Counted from the first letter of the stretch, positions 26,190-35,253 are shown. The stretch: 64,000 bases of DNA from DASYTH01 sp045806965 (GCA_045806965.1 JBJMIG010000054.1:1-64000); one strand, 5' to 3'. Notes: generated from the sequence alone by a model not told the origin. Program-made: numbers and translations.

Positions 26190-26762
26190 ATGATCGACGA
26201 ACCTGGGGGTGTGGTGGATGCGCCGTGGCGGCGGCTGTCGTCGCGGGTGTTGTTCGAGTCCCCGTGGCTGCGGGTGGTCCGGGATGAGACCGTGCGGCCG
26301 GACGGCTCGCCCGGCCAGTACGACCATGTTGAGGTGCCAGGGGCGGTGACGGTGCTCGCGATCGGCGAGGACCGGCAGTTGGCGATCACCCGGCAGTGGA
26401 TCTACGTTCATAATGGCACGCAGTGGCGATTGCCGTCCGGCCGAATCGACGCCACGGACCGGGATCCGGAGTCCGCCGCCCGGCGGGAACTTCTCGAGGA
26501 GACCGGGATCTCGGCGGACCGGCTGATCCCCTTGGGCACCATCAACGGCGCCGATTCGTTCACCAATCACCGAGAGCACACGTTCCTGGCCACGGGCCTG
26601 CGCCGGGGCTCACCGCAGCTTGAGGCCGGCGAGGCCGACCTCCAGGTGCTCTGGCTTGGCGTCGACCAGGTGCTTGACCTGGTCACCTCGGGTGCCATGC
26701 CACACGCGGGCAGCTCCTTCGCCGTGCTCAGCGCCCACGTCCGGGGCCTCCTCGACGCTTGA
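26190..26762 (+). CDS. Nudix hydrolase
   Basis: This 190-residue protein has a Nudix box at GRIDATDRDPESAARRELLE followed by ETGI (near residues 85-108), with one or two extra residues in the first loop. The N-terminal strand region VVRDETVRPDGSPGQYDHVEVPGAV resembles ADP-ribose pyrophosphatase-type Nudix enzymes, which cleave nucleoside-diphosphate sugars. ATG at 26190 fits the domain start. No operon partner; a hairpin lies 32 bases downstream. Confidence 0.85.
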   Translation: MIDEPGGVVDAPWRRLSSRVLFESPWLRVVRDETVRPDGSPGQYDHVEVPGAVTVLAIGEDRQLAITRQWIYVHNGTQWRLPSGRIDATDRDPESAARRELLEETGISADRLIPLGTINGADSFTNHREHTFLATGLRRGSPQLEAGEADLQVLWLGVDQVLDLVTSGAMPHAGSSFAVLSAHVRGLLDA

Positions 26763-26793
26763 GAAATAGCATTTAGCGGACGGTTTCCCGATT

Positions 26794-26814
26794 CCTGTTT
26801 GATTGGGAAACAGG
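26794..26814 (+). terminator. Weak hairpin after Nudix gene
   Basis: CCTGTTT and AAACAGG flank a seven-base loop. An overlapping alternative pairs TTTCCC (26784-26789) with GGGAAA (26805-26810). It may terminate the Nudix transcript. Confidence 0.35.
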
Positions 26815-26916
26815 CAACCCATTGCCAACGAACAAGGCCGCGGAAGATCCTCTTTATAGGCGCCCGATCGATTCCCAAGAGCGCCAATGGTGGGAAACAA
26901 TAAAGAGGAGATCCTC

Positions 26917-27090
26917 ATGTCCGCATCCCGAGCTGTCCTCATTTCGGCCAAACTCGCAGCGTTGGTTGGCACGGGTTTCATCGCCATCGCCATTGTCGCC
27001 GCCGGCGCGAACGTTTCGGTTGCCGACGACACTGGTTCGAGTCAGACCCCACCGTCGGCGGGTCCCGACGGCAACTCCTGGGGCGGCTGA
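26917..27090 (+). CDS. Small secreted peptide, 57 aa
   Basis: The product starts MSASRAVLISAKLAALVG and has a signal peptide through about residue 35 (TGFIAIAIVAAGANVSVA), leaving a mature peptide of about 22 residues, DDTGSSQTPPSAG to GNSWGG. The AAGAGGAG ribosome site is ideally placed and a strong terminator follows nine bases after the stop, so this is very likely a real monocistronic gene. The SD TAAAGAGGAGATC can pair with GATCCTCTTTA at 26846-26856 (one bulge). Function unknown. Confidence 0.72.
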   Translation: MSASRAVLISAKLAALVGTGFIAIAIVAAGANVSVADDTGSSQTPPSAGPDGNSWGG

Positions 27091-27098
27091 GCCGGGTT

Positions 27099-27130
27099 GG
27101 TCTCTCGGGCGTTCCGGCGCCCGAGAGACC
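27099..27130 (+). terminator. Strong intrinsic-type terminator
   Basis: Perfect 13-base arms GGTCTCTCGGGCG and CGCCCGAGAGACC flank a TTCCGG loop directly after the small secreted peptide gene. There is no U-tract. Confidence 0.82.
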
Positions 27131-27214
27131 GGCATGCAAAGGCACATTGCGTTTCGATTCGACGAATGGTCTACTGCGGAGACAGCAACGGAAGGGCATC
27201 ACCTGGAGGCACCG

Positions 27215-27579
27215 ATGGCCGAATCATTCGGTGCATTGTTGAGAGAGCGCCGGCTCGCCGCCGGTTTGTCCGTGAGCCAGTTGGCCGAGGCGCTCTGATC
27301 GCCATGGTCCAACCGTCCCGCACATCCACCGGAGGCAGGTGACCGCGGAAGAGGTGTGGACGCTCGCTCGGGACAACCCGGAACCGATCCGGTCGGAACT
27401 GCTGGTGCTCGCGTCCCGGGTCGCCGAGTACACCGGATGGATGTGTCGCCGACCAGGTGTCGCTCGCCCGCGGCTGGGCCCTGTGTGACCTGGGGCGATC
27501 GGCGGAAGCCGCCGCGCTTCTGGACCGGTACGTAGTGACGATCCCGGCGACAGCGCGCCGGGCGCGGGCGCGCTTCTGA
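27215..27579 (+). pseudogene. Decayed XRE/TPR-type regulator
   Basis: ATG at 27215 with GGAGG upstream opens a helix-turn-helix start, MAESFGALLRERRLAAGLS, which stops after 27 codons at 27298. Fragments typical of the C-terminal TPR part of the same regulator family follow: EEVWTLARDNPEPIRSELLV, ASRVAEYTGWM, then after a frame change ADQVSLARGWALCDLGRSAE and AALLDRYVVTIPATARRARA, ending at 27579. The domain middle is missing, so large deletions and a frameshift have removed most of a gene of normally 400 residues or more. Confidence 0.65.
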
Positions 27580-27612
27580 ACCGGTGGCACAACCACTGTG
27601 CCGTCCGGGCGT

Positions 27613-30606
27613 CTATTCCGAACTGACCGGGGTTCTCCGGGCACCGCGACCGGCCGGGTAGCCGCAAGCACAGTCGAGCGCCGCGCGCTCGCGCCTGATC
27701 TCGATGGCCTCCGGCGCGTCGAGCCGGTCGAACCCATGCTCGGCGGCGCGCCAGTGCTCGGCCGCCCGCCGGTGATCGCCGACCTCGTGCAGCGCCAAGG
27801 CGATTCCGTGGTCGGCCTGTGCCCGCTTGCCGTGGTCCCCGGTGCCACCGGCCAGATCGTAGGCCGCATGGAAGGCACGCAGCGCTGACTCCTGATCGCA
27901 TCGGGCCCGGAAGGTCGCTCCCCGATCAAGGTAGAGCTGGGTCCGCAGGTGGGCGTCCGCGACGGAGTTCGCGACCACCTTGGCCCGTTCCTGGCAGCGC
28001 CGGGCCTCGTCCAGGTCACCACGCGAGCGGTGCACATTTCCGATGTAGTTGAGTGCGTACGCCTCAGCACAGCGGTCACCGATGTCCACGGCGATGGCGT
28101 AGGCCTCCTGGTGCGTGGCCACGGCCGTGTCGGGCTCGCCCAGTCGCAGTTGGACCGCGCCAAGGTTGTCCAGGGCGTGCGCCAGCCCGCTGCGGTAGCC
28201 AACCTTGCGGAGCATGTCCACCGCGGCGAGGTGCTGGCGGTGGGCCACGGCCAGGTCGCCGTGCAACTCGTTGAGGTAACCGAGCATGCTCAGCACGTAG
28301 GCCTGCCCGCGCTCGTGGCCGAGCTGCTCGTACTTGGCAAGTGCCTGCTCGAATTCCGTGATCGCCTGCGCGCGGCCGCCCAGGTCCGCCATCGGGCCGG
28401 CCACGGCGCACAGCGTGTCGGCCTCGCCGCGGACATCGCCCAACGTCACCCACAGCGGGAGTGCGTGCCTGGCAAGCTCCAAGGCCTGGTTGATCCTTCC
28501 GACCCGCCAGTGGGCCGTGGACAACCGGACCAGGACGTGCGCCTGGCCGTACAGATTCGGGGGATCGGCGGTCACGGTCTGCCTGGCCAGCTCCAGCGTC
28601 TCGGTCCAGTCCTCGAGGTGCCCGACGGTGTAGAGGTACCGCCACAGCAGCACGGCAAGTCGCCAGGTGTGGTCGCGGTGGCCGGTCGCCTCCGCGTACT
28701 TGATCGAGGCGACCAGGTTGGTGCGCTCGGTAGCCAACCAGGCCAGTGCCGCCTGCCCGTCGTCGAAGGTGAGTGCCGGGCCGCACTCGCGGTCGAAGGT
28801 GGGTTGCTGATCGCGGTCGAACGGGAACGCGGCTGCGATCGCCGAACTGGTTGTGACCAGGTAGAAGTCCAGCAGGCGGGCCAGGCCCGCGCGCGCCTCG
28901 CTCGGGTCGGCGGACGGCAGCGAAGCGGCGAACTCCTTGAGTGGGTCAAGCATGTGGTACCGCCCGGGGGTGGACTCCTCCAGCAGGCTCGTCCCGTACA
29001 ACTCGTCGAGCAGCGCGTCGGCCTCGGCTACGCCACGGCCGGTGAGCGCGGCGGCGGCGGGCGCGCTGAGGTCCTGGGCCGGGAGCGCGCCGAACAGCCG
29101 GAAGAGTGTCCCTGTTGGATCGTCAAGCTGCTGATAGGAGACCCTGAAAGCGCCCGTGACATCGGTGAACCCGGCCCACGGGCTGGTTTGGCGCAGCAGC
29201 CGCACCAGGTGCTCGATCGGCCAGCTTTCGTGCTTGCGGAACTGCGAAGCCGCCACCTTGATCTGCAACGGCAGCCGGTCGCAGCGCTCCACCACATCGT
29301 CGATCGCGGCGAAGCGGCCGCGCAACCGGTCTGGACCGGCTAACTGGCGGAACAGCTCAGCGGCCTCGTTCAGCGGCAGCGGGCCGAGCCGGCGCGGGCT
29401 GGCGACGTCGAGGTCGCTGGCCCTTCGGCTGGTCACGATCGCCAGGCAACCCGGCCCCTCGGGCAACAAGGCGCGTACCTGGTCACCGGACAACGCGTTG
29501 TCCAGCACCAGCAATGTTCGGGTGCCGTGTAGTTTGCCTTGGTAGAGAGCGGTTCTGGCGGCCAGGGTTGGCGGGATGGCCTCGACGGGCACGCCGAGGC
29601 CGGTCAGCAGCTTGGCAAGTGCGTCCGCCGGGGTGGCCGGCTCGACATTCGGCGTGAACCCATCGAGTTCGACCAACAGCTGACCATCGGGAAACCGGCT
29701 ACGCAGGCGGTGTGCCGCCTCGATGGCCAGCGTGCTCTTGCCGACCCCTGGCGTTCCGCTCAACCACACCACCTGCGGCTCGACCGCCACCTGCCCGGCC
29801 ATCCGCTCGATCGCGGCAAGCTCGGCGGCCCGCCCGGTGAACCGGGCCGGCCGGTTCGGCAGCGCACCGCGTCGCTCGTCGTACTGGGCGAGGCGAGCGA
29901 GGTCACGCAGCTCGGCGGAGGCCCGCATGCCGTACGCACCAAGGGCCTGCACGGTCTCGTGGTAGAGTTTCATCGCCTCCACTCGCTCGTCGTTGGCGAG
30001 CAGGGCGCGCATCAGCAGGACGCCAGGGCGCACTCGGCTGGGATCGGTTCGGACGACCGGGCGGAGCTGGTCGCGCACCCACCGGTGGTTGCCCGCGGCC
30101 AGCTCCAGTTCGGCGAGGTCGCCGAGCGCGTCGACCCGCGCGCTTTCCGACGTGACGACATCGCTGCCGCCGACCCGGTCGATGTCGATGTCCTCAAGGA
30201 AATCCCCGCGCCACAGGAAGACGGCCCGACGTAGTAGGGCGGTCGCCGTGGCCGGGTCCGCGTCCCGCTTCGCAACCTCCGCTTTCGCGCACAGCCGAGT
30301 GAATCGCGTCGCGTCGACCTGGTCCGCACTGATCCGTAGGACGTACCCGGTCGGCGTGGTCGCGATCTCCACGTCGGTGGCGCCGACCGTATTGAACGCC
30401 TTGCGTAGCTTGGCGACATAGCCGGCGACCAGGTTCGTGCTCGGCGCCTTGTCGCCCCAAATGATCTCGATCAGGCGCTCGCGGGACACCGGCCGGTTCG
30501 CGTGCAGGAGAAGGACGACCAGCACGAACCGCTGCTGAAGGTCGCCGAGGTCGACCTGGCGGTCATCGTGCCACGCCTCGAACGGGCCCAGCATCCGGAA
30601 CTCCAT
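27613..30606 (-). CDS. AfsR-like SARP regulator with NB-ARC ATPase and TPRs
   Basis: This 997-residue STAND regulator has an OmpR-type winged helix (residues 1-95, LGPFEAWHDDRQVDLGDLQQ), a bacterial transcriptional activation domain (95-245) and an NB-ARC ATPase with Walker A GTPGVGKST near 282-290 and LLVLDNA near 370. About ten tetratricopeptide repeats fill the C-terminal half. AfsR relatives activate secondary metabolism after a signal is sensed by ATPase and repeats. ATG at 30606 matches the family start (MEFRMLGPF); a TTG 33 bases upstream is less likely. It is divergent from the vWA gene. Confidence 0.9.
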   Translation of the reverse strand: MEFRMLGPFEAWHDDRQVDLGDLQQRFVLVVLLLHANRPVSRERLIEIIWGDKAPSTNLVAGYVAKLRKAFNTVGATDVEIATTPTGYVLRISADQVDATRFTRLCAKAEVAKRDADPATATALLRRAVFLWRGDFLEDIDIDRVGGSDVVTSESARVDALGDLAELELAAGNHRWVRDQLRPVVRTDPSRVRPGVLLMRALLANDERVEAMKLYHETVQALGAYGMRASAELRDLARLAQYDERRGALPNRPARFTGRAAELAAIERMAGQVAVEPQVVWLSGTPGVGKSTLAIEAAHRLRSRFPDGQLLVELDGFTPNVEPATPADALAKLLTGLGVPVEAIPPTLAARTALYQGKLHGTRTLLVLDNALSGDQVRALLPEGPGCLAIVTSRRASDLDVASPRRLGPLPLNEAAELFRQLAGPDRLRGRFAAIDDVVERCDRLPLQIKVAASQFRKHESWPIEHLVRLLRQTSPWAGFTDVTGAFRVSYQQLDDPTGTLFRLFGALPAQDLSAPAAAALTGRGVAEADALLDELYGTSLLEESTPGRYHMLDPLKEFAASLPSADPSEARAGLARLLDFYLVTTSSAIAAAFPFDRDQQPTFDRECGPALTFDDGQAALAWLATERTNLVASIKYAEATGHRDHTWRLAVLLWRYLYTVGHLEDWTETLELARQTVTADPPNLYGQAHVLVRLSTAHWRVGRINQALELARHALPLWVTLGDVRGEADTLCAVAGPMADLGGRAQAITEFEQALAKYEQLGHERGQAYVLSMLGYLNELHGDLAVAHRQHLAAVDMLRKVGYRSGLAHALDNLGAVQLRLGEPDTAVATHQEAYAIAVDIGDRCAEAYALNYIGNVHRSRGDLDEARRCQERAKVVANSVADAHLRTQLYLDRGATFRARCDQESALRAFHAAYDLAGGTGDHGKRAQADHGIALALHEVGDHRRAAEHWRAAEHGFDRLDAPEAIEIRRERAALDCACGYPAGRGARRTPVSSE

Positions 30607-30697
30607 AGCCGGATCTCTTTTTTGTCCATCGCTGTTCAATCCCGCCCCGAGAAGCTCGGATTGGTCAGCACCTCACCTGGCTCCCGTAAGGAGTGCG

Positions 30698-31288
30698 ATG
30701 CACGCCGGCCCCGTCTTGCCGATCTATGTGGTCTGCGACCATTCGTTCTCGATGCTCGATCACATCGACACGTTGAACGATAGCCTGCTGGAACTGCACC
30801 GAGCCTGTGGCCGCGACCCATACGTCTCAGCGCGGACGCTATTCTGCTTGATCGGCTTCGCCGAGTCGCCCGAGATTCTACTGCCGCTGTGCAAGCCGGA
30901 CTGGCTCGCGACGATACCCGGCGGCGGCACCGCACGTGCATCGTCGAATTTCGCCCCCGCGTTCAGCTTCCTGCGGGAGATCATTACCCGGGACGTGGCC
31001 GTGCTCAGGCGAAAAACCCACGACGTGTACCGCCCGGCGGTGTTCTTCCTGTCCGACGGCCAGCCGACCGATCCGATGACCTGGCCCGCGGCGCACGCCA
31101 GACTCGTCGACCCGGCGTGGGCCGCACACCCCGACATAGTGGCTCTTGGCGTCGGCGAGGCGGATCCGGTGACCATCAACCGGATCGGCACGTTCGGTGC
31201 GTATCTGGGCCGGAACGGGTTGGGCCTTGGGGCGGTGCTCCGCCGACTCGTCGGCGCCGCTGCTCCGCTCGGGCCTGATCCGGCATAG
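30698..31288 (+). CDS. vWA-domain protein, TerY-like
   Basis: This 196-residue von Willebrand factor A domain has an intact MIDAS, DxSxS in VCDHSFSM (residues 14-20) and Asp/Thr sites in LSDGQPTD near 110. It lacks a signal peptide or membrane segment. TerY-type vWA proteins act with PP2C phosphatases and kinases in stress or conflict systems; neither is adjacent here, but an AfsR-like STAND ATPase is divergent from it. AAGGAG precedes the ATG. Its stop lies nine bases from that of the small convergent gene. Confidence 0.82.
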   Translation: MHAGPVLPIYVVCDHSFSMLDHIDTLNDSLLELHRACGRDPYVSARTLFCLIGFAESPEILLPLCKPDWLATIPGGGTARASSNFAPAFSFLREIITRDVAVLRRKTHDVYRPAVFFLSDGQPTDPMTWPAAHARLVDPAWAAHPDIVALGVGEADPVTINRIGTFGAYLGRNGLGLGAVLRRLVGAAAPLGPDPA

Positions 31289-31297
31289 GTCGGACGC

Positions 31298-31537
31298 TCA
31301 TGCATGCATTGTCCATTTCTGGTCCATCGGTGCCGTCCACGCTGTCCGCGGTTGGACGAACGGAGGCGACGATGGAGATTCACTAGCCGATAACGACGTC
31401 GTGGCGACCGGGGTCCGGCTGGGTTCGGCCGGACCGTCAATCGGCCGACAAGAGAGGGCGACCCCGACGAAGAACCCCACCAAGAATGCCAGACCGACCA
31501 GTCGGGCGGTCGCGGAGACCGTGCACACGAGCTTCAT
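31298..31537 (-). CDS. Small membrane or lipoprotein-like peptide, 79 aa
   Basis: This frame begins MKLVCTVSATARLVGLAFLV and has one hydrophobic helix ending in GVALSC, a lipobox-like end, followed by a Pro/Ser/Thr-rich tail. GAAAGAGA lies near the ATG. It converges on the vWA gene and diverges from the next gene. I cannot assign a family; the hydrophobic-then-disordered pattern supports a real secreted or anchored peptide. Confidence 0.45.
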   Translation of the reverse strand: MKLVCTVSATARLVGLAFLVGFFVGVALSCRPIDGPAEPSRTPVATTSLSASESPSSPPFVQPRTAWTAPMDQKWTMHA

Positions 31538-31666
31538 TTCGTCTCTTTCGCCGAATGGACGGGGATGACCTCTACCACTGAGTGTGTGCCCGGCCGGTGC
31601 ATCTCGAAAGGCGTTTCCCTGGTCACGACCCGGCCAGCAACGGGAAACCGCTGGGAGGGCTCGAAC

Positions 31667-32611
31667 ATGGTGACGATCGCGGACCTGGTGAAGGAACTGA
31701 AGGTCCTGCGCAAAGGGCGCGGGGTGTTCGTCAGTCAGATCGACGAGCGCATCGGGCCGGCCTTGCGGGAAGTCTGTGCCGTTGGCGACGCGGATCCGCC
31801 GGCGGTTGTCCGCCGAAAGGTCGCCGAACGGCTGGAGCAACTTGCCGGCGACCTGCCGGTGGACATTGGAGTCGCGGTCCTGGCCGCGTTCGCGATCTGT
31901 CCGGAGGCACGGTTTCGGCTCTACCAGGAACGGGTGGAGTGGGCGGCTACCCGGTTGAATCGCGATCCGCGGACCGCCCGGCGCCGGGTCGACGACGGCA
32001 TCGACCATCTTGCCCAACTCGCCATCGTCGAGTCGGCCGGGCCGCCGGCGCGGCCGACCACTGCCGAAACCGGCTGGCACACCACGGAACTGCGGCTGAT
32101 GCTGGCATTGGACCGACCGTCACCCGAAGCCATCGAACAGCGCCGTATCGTCTCCGACCAGGACGGCCTGACCGAACTGGACCTGGCCATCACCTTGGCC
32201 GCGCCGGCCGATCGGGCTCAGCTCGACGCGTTCGTCGTCTATGGCGGCACCCTGGTCGAGCGCGGCATGGAGACCACCTATCGGCGCTGCTTCACCGTCG
32301 CCCTGCCGCGTCCGCTGGCCCGTGGCGAGCCGCACGACATCGCCGTCCAGTTCCGGTTGCCCGACGGTCAGGCGATGCGGCCATACGTCGTGTGCGTGCC
32401 GAAGCACCGGTGTGCCGTGTTCGAGCTGCGGGTGCGGTTCGACCGGGCCCGGCTGCCGGGCCGGATCTGGTTGCTGCGCGGCGTTTTCGAGCGCGACATC
32501 GACGACCCGATGCGCGGCGGCGAAGTCCTCACCGCTGACCTGGCCGGCGAGATCCACGCCACTTTCCGCAACCTCGCCTCTGGCCTCGCCTACGGCGCCC
32601 GCTGGGGTTGA
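31667..32611 (+). CDS. Uncharacterised actinobacterial protein
   Basis: This 314-residue soluble protein starts MVTIADLVKELKVLRKGRG. The N-terminal 130 residues look helical (VRRKVAERLEQLAGDLPVDI, ARRRVDDGIDHLAQLAI), and the C-terminal part is mostly beta. I recall similar actinomycete proteins without function. GGGAGGG precedes the ATG at 31667. There are no clear catalytic motifs. The RDPRTARRRVDDGI segment might be a DNA- or RNA-binding helix. It is near the vWA gene but separated by a convergent small frame. Confidence 0.72.
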   Translation: MVTIADLVKELKVLRKGRGVFVSQIDERIGPALREVCAVGDADPPAVVRRKVAERLEQLAGDLPVDIGVAVLAAFAICPEARFRLYQERVEWAATRLNRDPRTARRRVDDGIDHLAQLAIVESAGPPARPTTAETGWHTTELRLMLALDRPSPEAIEQRRIVSDQDGLTELDLAITLAAPADRAQLDAFVVYGGTLVERGMETTYRRCFTVALPRPLARGEPHDIAVQFRLPDGQAMRPYVVCVPKHRCAVFELRVRFDRARLPGRIWLLRGVFERDIDDPMRGGEVLTADLAGEIHATFRNLASGLAYGARWG

Positions 32612-32789
32612 ACCTGGTCGGAGCCATACTGATCAGCACCGCCATGCTGGTCATCGGGCGACGCCGGTCAACCCGGACCGCACAGAGCCGTTCCACGTGG
32701 AGGGGGTCGCGAAGCTCGATCACCTTGGCGGCGCATCGGGACACGCACGGCCCCAGGAGCGCAACCGGGTTCGGTGCGTTGAGCCCGAT

Positions 32790-33404
32790 CTACCCGTCGT
32801 TTCTTCTCGGGGTGCGGGCACCCGGTTCCGGAGCACCCTGGCGTCGCAGCCACGTGGTCCGGGTGATCTCGTACTCGACTTCGCCCTGTTCGGGGCCAGG
32901 TACCGGGTAGTCGTAGCTGCCGTCGGAGATGAACGCTCGGACGAACGAGAGCCCGGCGGCGGCCATGGTGGCCCGTGACGCGGTGTTGACGGCCATGGTC
33001 TGCGCGAAGATGCGGTTGAGCCCAACGTCGCTGAAGCCGTAGCGGATGAGCTCGTGCGCGCCCTCGCCGGCATAGCCCCGGCGCCACCGGCGGCGCAACA
33101 GCCGATAGCCGAGGTCGGCCTCGCCGGCGACCTTGGGCTGGTCCGGCCCATTGGGCGGTTGCAGGATCCACCAGCCGACGAACCCGTCCTCGGCGAAGCC
33201 AACCCAGAATCCGAGGCCGGGCACCTCGCGCGAGGCAGCCAGCCGACGCCGATGCGAGCGTTCGACCTCGGCGCGGGAGAGGGCCCGACCGGACAGGTAG
33301 CGCATCACCTCGGGATCGGAGTCCAGCTCGATCTCCAGTTCGAGGTGCTCATCGGCCAGCGGCACCAGGGTCAGCCGCGGGCTGTGCAACGAGGGTTGAG
33401 CCAC
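32790..33404 (-). CDS. GNAT acetyltransferase, RimJ/RimL type
   Basis: This 204-residue GNAT enzyme has the RimJ/L layout: SPRLTLVPLADEHLE at the start, then VAGEADLGYRLLRRRWRRGYAGEGAHELI (acetyl-CoA loop) and VGLNRIFAQTMAVNTASRATMAAAGL. Such enzymes acetylate ribosomal protein N-termini or small amines. The GTG at 33404 is preferred for its GAGGAT site; a TTG at 33428 would add eight residues. It converges on the uncharacterised gene with 178 bases between. Confidence 0.85.
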   Translation of the reverse strand: MAQPSLHSPRLTLVPLADEHLELEIELDSDPEVMRYLSGRALSRAEVERSHRRRLAASREVPGLGFWVGFAEDGFVGWWILQPPNGPDQPKVAGEADLGYRLLRRRWRRGYAGEGAHELIRYGFSDVGLNRIFAQTMAVNTASRATMAAAGLSFVRAFISDGSYDYPVPGPEQGEVEYEITRTTWLRRQGAPEPGARTPRRNDG

Positions 33405-33435
33405 GTGCCGATCCTCGCAGGAGGCCAAACCGATT

Positions 33436-33507
33436 TACCGCGGCAAGAGAGGTTCACAAGACCCGCGGTAGGCAGTCTCCTGGTACTCGACTGAGCTATC
33501 GCGCACC
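33436..33507 (-). other. Hairpin and tRNA-5'-half-like remnant
   Basis: Inverted TACCGCGG and CCGCGGTA (33436-33443, 33463-33470) form an eight-base stem. Next to it, minus-strand bases 33507-33488 read GGTGCGCGATAGCTCAGTCG, like the acceptor and D-arm of a tRNA, but the sequence that follows does not complete a cloverleaf. It could be a decayed tRNA. Confidence 0.25.
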
Positions 33508-33563
33508 GTGGTCCAGTGTTTACGGACGCGCGTCCGGTCGCGTCCGGCCGCCATTCCGCGTGA

Positions 33564-33680
33564 TCACTCGGAGGGATCGCCATACCGGGAGATGGCGTCC
33601 CAGTCGCCGAACCGCTCGCGTCCCCGGCGCTTCTTCCGCCGTGCCGCCGTCTTCCGCCACCGGCGCCACCATCCGAACAT
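33564..33680 (-). CDS. Small arginine-rich protein, 38 aa
   Basis: This frame encodes a 38-residue peptide beginning MFGWWRRWRKTAARRKKRR and ending FGDWDAISRYGDPSE. AAGGAGG stands seven bases before the ATG, an excellent ribosome site, so it is probably translated. Tryptophans with a lysine/arginine run recall nucleic-acid- or membrane-binding peptides; the acidic tail is different in character. It is in a spacer of about 540 bases between GNAT and acyl-CoA dehydrogenase genes, together with the tRNA-like remnant. Function unknown. Confidence 0.5.
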   Translation of the reverse strand: MFGWWRRWRKTAARRKKRRGRERFGDWDAISRYGDPSE

Positions 33681-33949
33681 GACCTGCCTCCTTGCTGCCA
33701 GGCGCCTTGGTCAACGCCATTGTGACCACTATCGGGCCCCAGGCTGGTCCACGCACCAGGGAATACACCGGTATCGGCGCGGGATTGTCGCAGCGCGCCG
33801 GCTCCGTGGTGGACGGGCAGGCTGACGTGGCTCACACCGCTGCGCGATCGGCCCCGGCCGTCCGCTCTCCCGCGCTGATGTCTGGACCAGCGCGACATTG
33901 CGGGTGATGCTGGCGCACACCACCGGATCGTTGGCAAAGGGGTCACCCG

Positions 33950-35185
33950 ATGACCGTTTCGTTCGTTCTCAGCCCGGAGCAGGAACAGCTCAAGGCGGCC
34001 GCGCGTGGTTTCGCCCAGGAGCAGCTGCGGGGTCTTGCCGCCCCGGTCCGGGCGGAGCCTGATCCGAAGGCTCGGGCGCTGCTGCTGCGGCCGGTGTTCG
34101 AGAATGCGGTCGCCGCGGGGTTTCTCCGGGGTCTGATTCCGGTGCCCTTCGGCGGGGCGGCGTCCAACGGCGTGGACGCGGCCATCTTCCTCGAGGAGTG
34201 GGCGGCGGAGATGCCGGACTTCGTAATCTCGATGGGCGGTCCGCTGATCGCGCTGGCGCCGGTCTATCAGGTGGGCACGCCGGACCAGGTCGAGCGTTTC
34301 GTTGGTCCGTTCCTGGTCGACTCCGGCGCGCCGCTGGCGGCGATGGCCTTCAGCGAGCCGGAAGGCAGTGCGAACTTCGACGCCGAGGGTCCCGGCCACG
34401 GGATCCGCACCACCGCGGTGCTCGACGGCGAGGAGTGGGTGATCAACGGTCGCAAGGCCTGGGCATCGCACCTGTGTGGCTGGGACGGCGACGGCCCGGA
34501 GATCATGACCGTCGTCTGCCGCACCCCTGGCGGCATCTCGCTCATCGTCGCCGAACGCGACCACCTGGCCGGCAAGATCGAGGTCGAGGAGTACTACGAC
34601 CTGCCGGGACTCAAGGGCTGCCTGACCACCCGGGTCCGGCTCACCGACGTGCGCGTTCCGCGCGGCAACCTGCTCGGCGAGGAAGGCCAGGGCGTGCAGT
34701 TGACCCGCAACGCGTTTCTGGCAAGCGGCGCGTCGATCGCCATCTTCGCCGCCGCCGCGATGCGGCAGGCCTTCGACATCGCCTACCGCTTCGCTCTTGC
34801 CGAGACACGTGGCGGACCGGTGCCGATCATCGAGTATCAAGCGGTGTCCGACGTCCTTGCCGATGCCAAGGGAAAGCTCGAAGCCGTCCGGTTGCTCGGT
34901 TGGCGCGCGCTGGACGCCGTCATCTCAGGTCATCCCAGCGGGCTGGAACTCGCCTTGCACGCCAAGATATTCGGCTCGGAAACCGGTGTCGCGGTCATCA
35001 ACGACCTCATGGGGATCGTCGGAGTGACCGCCTACGACCAGAAGTTTCCGATCATCCGCTACCTGCTGGACGCGCTGTCCTACCCGATCATCGAAGGAAG
35101 CAACGTCGGCGTGCGCCGCCGGCAGTTGCAGGCGCTGTTCCGCACCCCCGACTACGACCCGCTCTCCGCCTCCGGCATGGCCTGA
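33950..35185 (+). CDS. Acyl-CoA dehydrogenase family flavoprotein
   Basis: This 411-residue FAD enzyme of the acyl-CoA dehydrogenase fold has an N-terminal helical domain (LSPEQEQLKAAARGFAQEQL), beta-domain FAD loop MAFSEPEGSANFDA and GEEWVINGRKAWASHL, and C-terminal IIEGSNVGVRRRQLQALFRT. Substrate class is uncertain; the sequence looks divergent from fatty-acid dehydrogenases, so it may act on a secondary-metabolite or xenobiotic thioester. The AAAGGGG site fixes the ATG. No biosynthetic neighbours; repeat copy 3 follows. Confidence 0.87.
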   Translation: MTVSFVLSPEQEQLKAAARGFAQEQLRGLAAPVRAEPDPKARALLLRPVFENAVAAGFLRGLIPVPFGGAASNGVDAAIFLEEWAAEMPDFVISMGGPLIALAPVYQVGTPDQVERFVGPFLVDSGAPLAAMAFSEPEGSANFDAEGPGHGIRTTAVLDGEEWVINGRKAWASHLCGWDGDGPEIMTVVCRTPGGISLIVAERDHLAGKIEVEEYYDLPGLKGCLTTRVRLTDVRVPRGNLLGEEGQGVQLTRNAFLASGASIAIFAAAAMRQAFDIAYRFALAETRGGPVPIIEYQAVSDVLADAKGKLEAVRLLGWRALDAVISGHPSGLELALHAKIFGSETGVAVINDLMGIVGVTAYDQKFPIIRYLLDALSYPIIEGSNVGVRRRQLQALFRTPDYDPLSASGMA

Positions 35186-35253
35186 CCGCCACCTGCACGC
35201 CAGCGCGGACCGGTGCCGCCGGCCCGCACTCAGGCCCGCGACTTCTGCGCTCG

